From the NCBI GenBank assembly GCA_027485075.1, contig JAIXRT010000157.1, forward strand, positions 1 through 7,844: a DNA stretch of 7,844 bases, in the 5' to 3' direction. Shown in pieces: positions 1 to 6,421 of this stretch. The position numbers were made by a program, and so were the translations under genes. Source of the DNA: Cytophagaceae bacterium. Its GTDB lineage: Bacteria; Bacteroidota; Bacteroidia; Cytophagales; Spirosomataceae. A model generated the notes under the pieces. That model did not search any database. It was not told the origin of the DNA and was given only the letters and a program-made list of their open reading frames with translations. Positions within the stretch are counted from its first letter, which is position 1. Every line of letters starts with the position of its first letter.

Positions 1-417
1 CGCATGATGACTGCTTTAAAAGTAGAAGCCGTGTGTGAACCATTTATTCGTCGGCGTGCCATTCGTCACCTTGAAAAAGGCCGCATTGTGATTTTCGGAG
101 CTGGAACGGGTAACCCATATTTTACAACAGATTCCACTGCATCGTTACGTGCGATTGAGATTGAGGCGGATGTGGTACTAAAAGGAACGCGTGTGGACGG
201 TGTCTATACGGCTGATCCGGAAAAAGATCCTACGGCGACTCGATTTACCCAGTTAAGCTTTTCGGATGCGATCCAAAAAGGCTTGAAGATTATGGATACA
301 ACGGCATTTACCTTATGCCAAGAAAATAATTTACCGATCATTGTTTTTGACATGAATAAGCCAGGAAATTTGGCGGATTTAGTGTCTGGTGCGGATGTGG
401 GCACGTTAATTAGTTAA
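1..417 (+). CDS. pyrH: UMP kinase (uridylate kinase), 3' part only
   Basis: UMP kinase phosphorylates UMP to UDP with ATP in the cytoplasm, the step that commits pyrimidine nucleotides to UTP and CTP. The window opens inside the gene: the first codon (CGC) is already in frame, and about 100 N-terminal residues, including the glycine-rich phosphate-binding start, lie upstream. The visible 138 codons show hallmarks of the amino-acid-kinase fold of bacterial Pyr[29 protein letters not shown] (nucleotide and UMP binding region), [20 protein letters not shown], and the late [19 protein letters not shown] strand, followed by a short C-terminus ending at TAA. The family is normally about 235-240 residues. 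The ATG codons at 4 and 7 are internal methionines, not starts. frr follows after six bases, the common bacterial order, so the two are very probably co-transcribed. Identification is secure. Confidence 0.97.
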   Translation, partial: RMMTALKVEAVCEPFIRRRAIRHLEKGRIVIFGAGTGNPYFTTDSTASLRAIEIEADVVLKGTRVDGVYTADPEKDPTATRFTQLSFSDAIQKGLKIMDTTAFTLCQENNLPIIVFDMNKPGNLADLVSGADVGTLIS

Positions 418-423
418 TACAAC

Positions 424-984
424 ATGGAAGAATTAGAGTTTTTTATTGAAGCAACGCAAGAGACCATGGACGGTGCGATTAAGCACTTGAACATCGAGTT
501 ATCTAAAATTAGAGCTGGAAAAGCGAGTACATCGATGCTTGATGGATTGATGATCGACTACTACGGCATGCCTACACCTATTTCAGGTGCAGCGTCGATC
601 ACGACTCCCGATGCGCGTACGATTGCCATCAAACCATTTGAAAAAGGGATTTTTGGTGAAATCGAAAAGGCAATTCGCAATTCAAGTTTGGGCTTGAATC
701 CGATGAATGACGGGGAGTTAATTCGTTTAGCCATTCCACCATTGACGGAAGAGCGTCGTCGCGATTTAGTGAAGCGTGTGAAGCAGGAAATTGAGGTGGC
801 GAAAATCAACATTCGCAATGCGCGTCAAGATGGCAACAACAGCATCAAGAAATTAAAAGGTGATGGTGTATCAGAAGATGCCATCAAAGCCAGTGAAGAT
901 AAGATTCAAAAAATCACAGACGGATTTATCACGCGAATCGATCAGATTTTCACTGAGAAAGAAAAAGATATCATGTCGGTGTAA
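424..984 (+). CDS. frr: Ribosome recycling factor
   Basis: RRF, together with EF-G, splits the post-termination ribosome so that subunits, mRNA and tRNA can be reused; it is cytoplasmic and essential. The 186-residue product matches the usual length of about 185. Visible family features are the early helix with LSKIRAGKAS (about residues 26-35), the domain-II stretch DYYGMPTPISGAASI (about 45-59), the GLNPMNDGELIRLAIPPLTEERRRDLVK block (about 90-117, split here by several conserved positions) and a long charged C-terminal helix ending in TEKEKDIMSV. The ATG at 424 is six bases after the pyrH stop and gives a standard N-terminus. No Shine-Dalgarno sequence precedes it (AATACAAC), as is normal in Bacteroidota; coupling to pyrH translation is likely. 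A strong terminator follows directly. Confidence 0.98.
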   Translation: MEELEFFIEATQETMDGAIKHLNIELSKIRAGKASTSMLDGLMIDYYGMPTPISGAASITTPDARTIAIKPFEKGIFGEIEKAIRNSSLGLNPMNDGELIRLAIPPLTEERRRDLVKRVKQEIEVAKINIRNARQDGNNSIKKLKGDGVSEDAIKASEDKIQKITDGFITRIDQIFTEKEKDIMSV

Positions 985-996
985 ACCGCAACCCGA

Positions 997-1022
997 GCCC
1001 GATCATCGATCGGGCTTTTTTT
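997..1022 (+). terminator. Rho-independent terminator of pyrH-frr
   Basis: A perfect 8-bp stem (GCCCGATC at 997-1004 with GATCGGGC at 1008-1015), a 3-base loop (ATC) and seven T residues (1016-1022) lie 12 bases after the frr stop. The hairpin is GC-rich and the T run is on the + strand only; read on the - strand it is followed by TCGGGTTGC, so it should terminate only the frr transcript. The last two T residues are also the end of the TTA that encodes the stop of the convergent patatin gene. Confidence 0.93.
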
Positions 1023-1947
1023 ATGCCTGACTTTTCGCCACGGCGTAACCTACCTCGAGCATCCGCCGAATATCCATTTGGGTAAAATGCTGCATGTCAA
1101 CGGTTAATGGCTGAATAGGCCGAATGTTCTTGATTTTTACGCGCTGGAAACCGGTAAATGGACCCTCGGTCTGAGGTGTTCCGTCTACAGGCAGCGTACT
1201 ATTGATTAACAAGGTTTCGCGAAGGTCAGCGTTTAGAATTTCATTGACAGCGATGTCCATAACACGGTCAACGAGTGCTAATAAATCACCGGTGTCAAAC
1301 ATCCCACCTTCGATGGTCTCGGGGTGACAACTGATACAGACAATTTCCGTGGCGCCATCTTCGAGCGCTTTCCGGATGGGAGTCACATCGCGTAAGCCTC
1401 CGTCTAAAAAACTTCGTCGAGCTTCGCCATTTATTTGAACGACGGGCATCAAAATAGGGATGGCTGATGAGGCCATTAAATAGTCAAAAAATACCTCCTC
1501 GCTGGGATCTACATAATGCATTCCTCCGTCGATGACATTCACGGCACCTATTTTCAGTGCGACGGGACTGGCATTCAAGTTACGTGGACTCAACTCTTCT
1601 TCGAGCAGCGTGCGTAAAGGCTGCGTAGAAACTAAACCTTTGAACTTTTTCTTCAATGCGGACCAGCCCAATTCAAAAATAGATAAAGGCTTGGATAAAC
1701 TATTTGGGCTAGTAATGCGTGTCTCCCAAAAATCCCATAAATCATTGGCCGCTTGGGCGAAAGAAACATGTCCCGTCGATAAGGCTTGTTGGCCTATTTT
1801 ATTCACCAAATATGCCGCATTTAAACTCCCTGCTGAAATTCCATAAATTGCATCGGGTTGAAAACCTTGTTCGGCCAAAGCCTTGATGGCACCGGCTTGA
1901 AAAGCACCTTTGACGGACCCTCCAGCGAGGACTAATATCTTGCTCAT
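1021..1947 (-). CDS. Patatin-like phospholipase family protein
   Basis: A predicted acyl hydrolase of the patatin/RssA class, which cleaves acyl groups from phospholipids or other lipids with a Ser-Asp dyad. The 308-residue product has no signal peptide and no transmembrane segment, so it is probably cytoplasmic or peripheral at the inner membrane. All three patatin blocks are present: an oxyanion-type loop AGGSVKGAFQAG (residues 8-19, with Ser11 where GGG is more common), the nucleophile elbow GISAG (36-40, Ser38 catalytic) and the DGGLRD box (182-187, Asp182 catalytic). The conserved ASSAIP (159-164) precedes the last block. The ATG at 1947 is chosen because the hydrophobic first strand (KILVLAGG) begins right after it. 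The gene converges on frr and diverges from the polyprenyl synthase. The natural substrate cannot be read from sequence. No - strand terminator is visible after its stop. Confidence 0.92.
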   Translation of the reverse strand: MSKILVLAGGSVKGAFQAGAIKALAEQGFQPDAIYGISAGSLNAAYLVNKIGQQALSTGHVSFAQAANDLWDFWETRITSPNSLSKPLSIFELGWSALKKKFKGLVSTQPLRTLLEEELSPRNLNASPVALKIGAVNVIDGGMHYVDPSEEVFFDYLMASSAIPILMPVVQINGEARRSFLDGGLRDVTPIRKALEDGATEIVCISCHPETIEGGMFDTGDLLALVDRVMDIAVNEILNADLRETLLINSTLPVDGTPQTEGPFTGFQRVKIKNIRPIQPLTVDMQHFTQMDIRRMLEVGYAVAKSQA

Positions 1948-1975
1948 ATATTTTGCTTTATTTAACGGCCTCGAA

Positions 1976-1994
1976 ACAATTTATTGCAAATTGT
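1976..1994. promoter_or_regulatory. Candidate operator dyad in the divergent 1948-2046 spacer
   Basis: A perfect inverted repeat, ACAATTT (1976-1982) and AAATTGT (1988-1994) with a 5-bp spacer, sits 29 bp upstream of the patatin ATG and 52 bp upstream of the polyprenyl synthase ATG. Its 19-bp symmetric form suits a dimeric regulator, and it is placed where it could affect both genes. The spacer is A/T-rich, so a chance dyad is quite possible. I could not place a convincing Bacteroidetes -33 TTG / -7 TAnnTTTG promoter for either gene. No function is demonstrated. Confidence 0.3.
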
Positions 1995-2046
1995 CGTTAA
2001 ATTTACACAAATAATAACGCGGCCTCCTAGGCTCTTCCACGAAAAT

Positions 2047-3021
2047 ATGCCCTATTCCATCTCCTCCATTCAGGCGCCCATTGCGGAACCCATGAAGGCA
2101 TTTGAAGGTAAGTTTCGGCAGTTCATGAAGACCAAGGTCATGTTGCTCGATACGATCATGAATTACATCGTGCAACGCAAGGGCAAGCAGATGCGCCCGA
2201 TGTTCGTGTTTTTGATGGCAGGGACAGTTGGCGAAATCTCCGAGAAAACCTATCGCGGGGCAGCATTAATCGAACTATTACATACAGCTACTTTAGTGCA
2301 CGACGATGTCGTGGATGAATCTGATTACCGTCGGGGTTTTTTCTCCATTAATGCCGTTTGGAAAAATAAGATTGCGGTTTTGGTGGGTGACTACCTCCTT
2401 TCGAAGGGACTTTTGCTTTCGGTAGATCACAAGGATTTTGATTTGTTGACCTCTGTATCTACCGCAGTACGCGAGATGGCGGAGGGTGAATTACTGCAAA
2501 TTGAGAAAGCACGAAAATTAGATATTACCGAAGATGTTTACTTTGACATTATTCGTAAAAAAACAGCTACGCTGATATCAGCCTGTTGTGCCGTAGGTGT
2601 TCAGTCTACCGGTGCAGATGAAAAATATGTAGCCATGGCGTCTGAGTTTGGCGAGAAAGTGGGGATTGCATTTCAAATCAAAGATGACTTGTTTGATTAT
2701 GGGGACGCGGAGATTGGGAAGCCGCTGGGCATTGACATCAAAGAAAAGAAAATGACGTTGCCGTTGATTTATGCATTGCAAAATACGGATAGATCAACCC
2801 GAAAATTCATTATTAATACGATTAAAAACGATTCAGAGAACCCAAAGAAAGTTCGCGAAGTCATTGCGTTTGTAAAATCAACCGGAGGTTTGTCTTATGC
2901 AACGGCTAAAATGCACGAATTTGCCGAAGAGGCACGACACATATTAGCTGAGTTTCCAGCCTCTACCTACCGAGATTCGCTCGGGGATTTATTGTCCTAT
3001 ACCATTGAAAGACAGAAATAA
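2047..3021 (+). CDS. Trans-polyprenyl diphosphate synthase, probably long-chain
   Basis: Condenses isopentenyl diphosphate units onto an allylic diphosphate; in this phylum the product is most likely the polyprenyl tail of menaquinone. The 324-residue all-helical protein has both aspartate-rich motifs: DDVVD (residues 86-90, in LVHDDVVDESDYRRG) and DDLFD (213-217, in FQIKDDLFDYG), plus GKQMRPMF (46-53), GDYLLSKG (114-121), GELLQ (147-151) and KKT (171-173). The residues four and five before the first motif are Thr82 and Ala81; small side chains there, rather than the aromatic ones of farnesyl or geranylgeranyl synthases, point to a long product, as in octaprenyl and solanesyl synthases. The ATG at 2047 is preferred over an in-frame TTG at 1984: family N-termini match MPYSISSIQAPIAEPMK, and the upstream extension would run through the dyad at 1976-1994. 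Exact chain length is not known, so no ispB-type symbol is given. Confidence 0.94.
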   Translation: MPYSISSIQAPIAEPMKAFEGKFRQFMKTKVMLLDTIMNYIVQRKGKQMRPMFVFLMAGTVGEISEKTYRGAALIELLHTATLVHDDVVDESDYRRGFFSINAVWKNKIAVLVGDYLLSKGLLLSVDHKDFDLLTSVSTAVREMAEGELLQIEKARKLDITEDVYFDIIRKKTATLISACCAVGVQSTGADEKYVAMASEFGEKVGIAFQIKDDLFDYGDAEIGKPLGIDIKEKKMTLPLIYALQNTDRSTRKFIINTIKNDSENPKKVREVIAFVKSTGGLSYATAKMHEFAEEARHILAEFPASTYRDSLGDLLSYTIERQK

Positions 3022-3053
3022 AAAAGGAGACCACTAGTTGGGTCTCCTTTTTT
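3020..3053. terminator. Bidirectional terminator between convergent genes
   Basis: A perfect 13-bp inverted repeat: A6-GGAGACC (3020-3032) and GGTCTCC-T6 (3041-3053) around an 8-base loop (ACTAGTTG). The GC core is 7 bp; the A and T tails supply a U-run to transcripts from either side. It overlaps the last two bases of the polyprenyl synthase stop codon on + and lies 22 bp after the receptor gene's stop on -, so it most likely ends both transcripts. Confidence 0.93.
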
Positions 3054-3075
3054 GATTAATCTATTTAGAAATTTC

Positions 3076-5676
3076 TTAGCGCGGGCCTCCGAAGCCTCCG
3101 CCTCCGCCACCCATACGCATGCCTGGCATACCCATTGGTGCAGGAGATGCTGGAGCGGCATCGCCACCACCTTCACCTTTGGTGTCATCATTATTCACCG
3201 ACTTCTTCTTCTTCGTTGGGCCGAAGCTCATCTTTCCGATTCGGTACGTGAAATTGATTTTAAAGTTCATGTTACGTAATGTGTTCTTCGACTGTTGATC
3301 AATCGTCGGCGTCTTAGTTTCACTACGAATCACAAAACCATTTGGTGTGAAGAAATTCTCCGCGCCAAAACCTAAACTTCCTTTTTTGTTTTTAAAGTCT
3401 TTTCTAAAGCCTAAGCTGTAAATTCCAAAGCCCCCTTGAGATCCTTGTAACTGAATTTGGTTCACACGATAGAAAGAGAACACTTGCGCACCCCATCCGT
3501 TACCGATATTGTAGTTACCGAAAATACGGAAGTTTGATTGCAGACCTTCGTTGCGGGCTGACAACATTTTATCGGCCACATTGTTCGCCAATACCATGTA
3601 AGACAAATCACCACCACCACCTAACATCAATTTGTTAGATAGATTTACGTTCAAGTTGATATTCACCCCATACGCATCTTCATTTCCAATGTTCATGGCA
3701 GTAGTTTTCACTGTATCACCATAAACTGTACGAATGTTACTGATCGCACCCGTCGTATTACGCATGAAGAATGACGAAGAAATGTAAGTCTGCTTGATGA
3801 ATTTACTGTACGAAACTTCGTAGTTATTTGTAAACTCAGGCTCCAAATTTGGATTTCCTTGCGAAATATTCAATGGGTTTGTCGCGTTGATATTCGGGTT
3901 TAAGTTCTGAATACCTGGTCGTTGAATACGGCGATTATAACTGAATCTCCACGTACCAGACTTAAATGTCTTGGACATATTGAAACTTGGAACTAAAACA
4001 CCATACGGAGGGATCTTCGTATTTTGACCTTCATTCTTCAAGAAGCTCGCCGTTATATCTGTTTGCTCAAAACGTGCACCTGCTTTGATGGACCACTTGT
4101 TTTTTGTCGTCAAGGTGTAAGACGAATACGCTGACCAAATGCTTTGGTTGTAATCGAATACGTTACTTGGTAAGATTAAATTATTGACCGGCGTATAGAT
4201 TCCGTTCTTGTCTCCTGTAAACGACGCATAATCTGAAGTCACATCACGGTTGATGGCTTTAGCACCAAACTCAACCATGGACATTTTATTTATTGGCGTT
4301 TGGTAATCCATTTGAATCGTCGCCTCTTGATTATATGAATCATTCACGTTCTTGATCGAACTCATGATTTCACTCATCGTAGAACTTGGATTTAAGATCA
4401 AATTGTAAAAATCGTTCGTCCGGTTGTTCCGACTAAACATCGTCAAGACCGAAAATTCCTTTTGCGCTTTGGCAAAGGTTTTCGTGTAATCGATATTGAT
4501 ATCTACGTTGGCCGACTGATCCAAGGCATTCGTATTACGTAAGCTAAACAACTTATCATTACGAATCTGTGACAAGCCATCTTGCCAGTTATTTCCATTA
4601 CGTAAACCAAAACGCACACTTGATGTCACGGAATTGTACTTGTTGATATCCCAATCAAAACCCAATTGGTAGTTTCCAAAAATACCTTCGCGACGCGTTT
4701 CAGCTGTTTGAATATTTGTATTTCGAACGCCATTAGCTGCGTTTGTAATTTGTGTACTTTCAAACTTTCCGTTCACATTGTATTCCGAACGACCAAATCC
4801 ACCTAATGAAAGACCCCAGTTTTTATTTCTGAAGTTTCCATTTAAAGACAAATTAGATCCTCGTAAACCTACGCTTGAATCTAAATTCAAGGTTAGGCCT
4901 TGTAAAGTATTCTTCTTCGTTACGATGTTAATGATACCTGCAGAACCTTCTGCGTCATAACGTGCCGAAGGAGAAGTGATTACCTCCACCGTCTTGATCA
5001 TATCTGCAGGAATTTGACGTAAGGCATCAGACAAACTTGAAGCCATGATGGTAGAAGGTTTGTTGTTAATTAACACCTTCACGTTTGTTGACCCACGTAA
5101 CGAAGGATTTCCATCCAAGTCCACCGATAACATCGGAACTTTCTTCAATACATCCGTTGCGTCACCACCGCGGTTAGTTGCATCTTTTTCCGCATTGTAC
5201 ACGGTACGATCGACGCGTTCTTCGATCAAGGCACGCTGTCCTTCTACAGTTACTTCTTCCAACATCTTGGTGCTTGATGCCAATGAAATCACACCTAAGT
5301 CTTGATCGTCATTCTTGGCAGAAATAGAAACAAATAACGTTTTGCTATTGTAGCCTATGAACGAGACAACTAATTTATACTCACCTACGGCTACTTTACT
5401 GATGGTAAATTTACCTACTTGGTCAGCAACTGCCCCATCGACTGGTCGGCCTGTTGATTTATTGATCAAAGCAACTGAAGCAAATTCTACGGGTTTTTTG
5501 TCGGTGGAATCTAATAGATATCCAACAATTTTAGCTGATCCTTTGGGAGCGGCTTGTGCAGTTCCTGGAATAACTGCTTCTTTTTTCGCTGGTGCCATTC
5601 CGAAGCCTCCGGGAATTTGGGCATCTACAGTGAAGACGGTAATTAGGCTGGTAATTAAAATTAAAAGGTATTTCAT
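3076..5676 (-). CDS. Outer-membrane beta-barrel / TonB-dependent receptor family protein
   Basis: A predicted outer-membrane receptor, 866 residues. In order: a signal peptide (1-19, hydrophobic LLILITSLITVF, likely cleavage VDA-Q), a short Gly/Pro/Ala linker (20-47, with PGGFGMAP), a carboxypeptidase-regulatory-like beta-sandwich (about 49-132, ending GEYKLVVSFIGY...LGVISL), a plug domain (about 140-265, with DVLKKVPMLSVDLDGNPSLRG, VLINNKPS and SARYDAEGSAGIINIVTKK) and a long barrel of alternating strands like the OMP_b-brl_3 type. The final strand (NFKINFTYRIGKMSFG) is followed by a Lys-rich and then Gly/Met-rich tail to the stop (about 816-866), unlike barrels that end in an aromatic residue. 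The ATG at 5676 is chosen because the signal peptide starts there; the in-frame TTG at 5712 would put 12 polar residues before it. Ligand unknown: no SusD partner, TonB or sigma/anti-sigma genes adjoin, so polysaccharide uptake is not indicated. Transcribed alone; shares a terminator with the polyprenyl synthase. Confidence 0.93.
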   Translation of the reverse strand: MKYLLILITSLITVFTVDAQIPGGFGMAPAKKEAVIPGTAQAAPKGSAKIVGYLLDSTDKKPVEFASVALINKSTGRPVDGAVADQVGKFTISKVAVGEYKLVVSFIGYNSKTLFVSISAKNDDQDLGVISLASSTKMLEEVTVEGQRALIEERVDRTVYNAEKDATNRGGDATDVLKKVPMLSVDLDGNPSLRGSTNVKVLINNKPSTIMASSLSDALRQIPADMIKTVEVITSPSARYDAEGSAGIINIVTKKNTLQGLTLNLDSSVGLRGSNLSLNGNFRNKNWGLSLGGFGRSEYNVNGKFESTQITNAANGVRNTNIQTAETRREGIFGNYQLGFDWDINKYNSVTSSVRFGLRNGNNWQDGLSQIRNDKLFSLRNTNALDQSANVDINIDYTKTFAKAQKEFSVLTMFSRNNRTNDFYNLILNPSSTMSEIMSSIKNVNDSYNQEATIQMDYQTPINKMSMVEFGAKAINRDVTSDYASFTGDKNGIYTPVNNLILPSNVFDYNQSIWSAYSSYTLTTKNKWSIKAGARFEQTDITASFLKNEGQNTKIPPYGVLVPSFNMSKTFKSGTWRFSYNRRIQRPGIQNLNPNINATNPLNISQGNPNLEPEFTNNYEVSYSKFIKQTYISSSFFMRNTTGAISNIRTVYGDTVKTTAMNIGNEDAYGVNINLNVNLSNKLMLGGGGDLSYMVLANNVADKMLSARNEGLQSNFRIFGNYNIGNGWGAQVFSFYRVNQIQLQGSQGGFGIYSLGFRKDFKNKKGSLGFGAENFFTPNGFVIRSETKTPTIDQQSKNTLRNMNFKINFTYRIGKMSFGPTKKKKSVNNDDTKGEGGGDAAPASPAPMGMPGMRMGGGGGGFGGPR

Positions 5677-5729
5677 ATATAATTTAGTTTGGCAATAATT
5701 CGTTTCAATCAAATCCGGTTACAAAAATC

Positions 5730-5754
5730 TGTATACATTTAATATACATTTTAA
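5730..5754. promoter_or_regulatory. Dyad and tandem repeat in the divergent 5677-5802 spacer
   Basis: TGTATA (5730-5735) and TATACA (5743-5748) form a perfect 6-bp inverted repeat with a 7-bp spacer, 19 bp overall. The same bases also form a near-perfect tandem repeat: TATACATTTAA (5732-5742) followed by TATACATTTTAA (5743-5754). The element lies about 54 bp upstream of the receptor ATG and 50-70 bp upstream of the GNAT ATG, a suitable place for an operator shared by divergent genes. Low-complexity A/T sequence can produce such patterns by chance. Confidence 0.35.
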
Positions 5755-5759
5755 TTTTG
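5752..5759 (+). promoter_or_regulatory. Possible Bacteroidetes -7 promoter element for the GNAT gene
   Basis: TAATTTTG fits the Bacteroidetes -7 consensus TAnnTTTG exactly and lies 43 bp upstream of the acetyltransferase ATG. A matching -33 TTG is not clear: only CTG at 5729-5731 falls at a fitting distance (20 bp). A start point near 5766 would give a leader of under 40 bases. No comparable element was found for the divergent receptor gene. Confidence 0.3.
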
Positions 5760-5802
5760 CGACCAAAACAGGTAATTTGTAGGTCAATTTGTACAAGCCC
5801 CC

Positions 5803-6348
5803 ATGATCTCATTGAAATCTTCACGCCTGCAGTTGATTCCGCTAGACAATAGTCTGTTGAAAAAATGGCAGCAATTCGGACGTCAGGCGCTAGAAAAAGA
5901 ATTGAACTTGGAACCTAACCATTTATTATTGGAAAAGTTTTATGCTCAGGAAATGGAAGATGCGTTGGCCAACTTTTGGCTTCCAATGACCCATAAATTC
6001 CCGTTGGATTTTATGTGGTACTCAAATTGGGAAATAATCCTAACCGAATCATCCTGCTCTATCGGGGGAATTGGCTTATCCGGATTGCCTGATGATGCTG
6101 GAACAACGGAAATTGGCTATGCGTTAGATCAAAAATACCGAGGGCAGGGATTTGCGCGCGAGGCGGTGGAGACATTGAGTAAGTGGGCATTTCAAGATTC
6201 CGGTTTACGGATGATTCGGGCAGAAACGCCTTGTGAAAATCTAGCTTCGCAGCGGGTTTTGCAAGCAAATAAATTTCAGCAAACTGACAAAAAAACGATT
6301 CAGTGCCCAAATCCCATCGACGTATTCATGTGGGAACGCCTGCGATAA
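5803..6348 (+). CDS. GNAT family N-acetyltransferase (RimJ/RimL-like)
   Basis: Transfers an acetyl group from acetyl-CoA to an amine; the acceptor is unknown. The 181-residue product fits the RimJ/RimL-type (Acetyltransf_3) subfamily: the opening strand LKSSRLQLIPLD, the central TEIGYALDQKYRGQGFAREAVE (about residues 102-122), where YRGQGFA (112-118) forms the acetyl-CoA pyrophosphate loop, the following helix with LSKWAF, and the late CENLASQRVLQANKFQ (about 146-161), typical of the subfamily's C-terminal CoA-side helix. It is cytoplasmic, with no signal peptide or membrane segment. The ATG at 5803 is directly before the first conserved strand; the preceding bases are CAAGCCCCC, with no Shine-Dalgarno sequence. 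It lies 73 bp upstream of the carbamoyltransferase on the same strand, so co-transcription is possible. It does not resemble the GNAT-type glutamate N-acylating enzymes sometimes found in arg clusters, so a role in arginine synthesis is not assumed. Confidence 0.88.
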   Translation: MISLKSSRLQLIPLDNSLLKKWQQFGRQALEKELNLEPNHLLLEKFYAQEMEDALANFWLPMTHKFPLDFMWYSNWEIILTESSCSIGGIGLSGLPDDAGTTEIGYALDQKYRGQGFAREAVETLSKWAFQDSGLRMIRAETPCENLASQRVLQANKFQQTDKKTIQCPNPIDVFMWERLR

Positions 6349-6370
6349 ATTTCATTTATCTCGCAAAAAT

Positions 6371-6412
6371 GGTAATTTTACCGGATTGCCAATATTCTAA
6401 GGTCGCAAGACC
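6371..6412 (+). promoter_or_regulatory. Two small inverted repeats in the leader of the carbamoyltransferase gene
   Basis: The 73-bp spacer before the carbamoyltransferase holds GGTAA-TT-TTACC (6371-6382) and a 4-bp hairpin with a GNRA tetraloop, GGTC-GCAA-GACC (6401-6412), which ends nine bases before the ATG. The second could fold over the ribosome-binding region of the mRNA and affect translation. No terminator with a T run is seen between the GNAT gene and this gene. The sequence does not match the ARG-box consensus of ArgR as I know it. Functional status is speculative. Confidence 0.25.
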
Positions 6413-6421
6413 ACCACTTAT

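Noticed and set aside
1532..1846. A 104-codon + strand open frame opposite the patatin gene
   Set aside because: It is antisense to a gene with intact catalytic motifs, with no family resemblance and no leader; a shadow frame.
1984..2046. A 21-residue N-terminal extension of the polyprenyl synthase from a TTG codon
   Set aside because: The extension does not match the family N-terminus, it crosses an inverted repeat, and the ATG at 2047 gives the usual length.
3052..3279. Small + strand open frame with His/Trp-rich product opposite the receptor C-terminus
   Set aside because: It is a shadow of the Gly/Met-rich tail codons on the other strand, has no recognisable domain and overlaps the terminator.
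3076..5676. A SusC-type polysaccharide transporter
   Set aside because: No SusD-like lipoprotein or glycan enzymes adjoin, and the 866-residue length with an OMP_b-brl_3-like barrel is shorter than usual SusC proteins of about 1000 residues.
5677..5712. A 12-residue extension of the outer-membrane receptor from TTG at 5712
   Set aside because: It would bury the signal peptide behind polar residues; MKYLLILITSL at 5676 is a standard Sec signal start.
5803..6348. The GNAT gene as the missing first enzyme (glutamate N-acyltransferase) of arginine synthesis
   Set aside because: It fits the RimJ/RimL type, is separated by 73 bp with a possible separate promoter, and has no feature specific to glutamate acylation; the neighbourhood alone is not enough.
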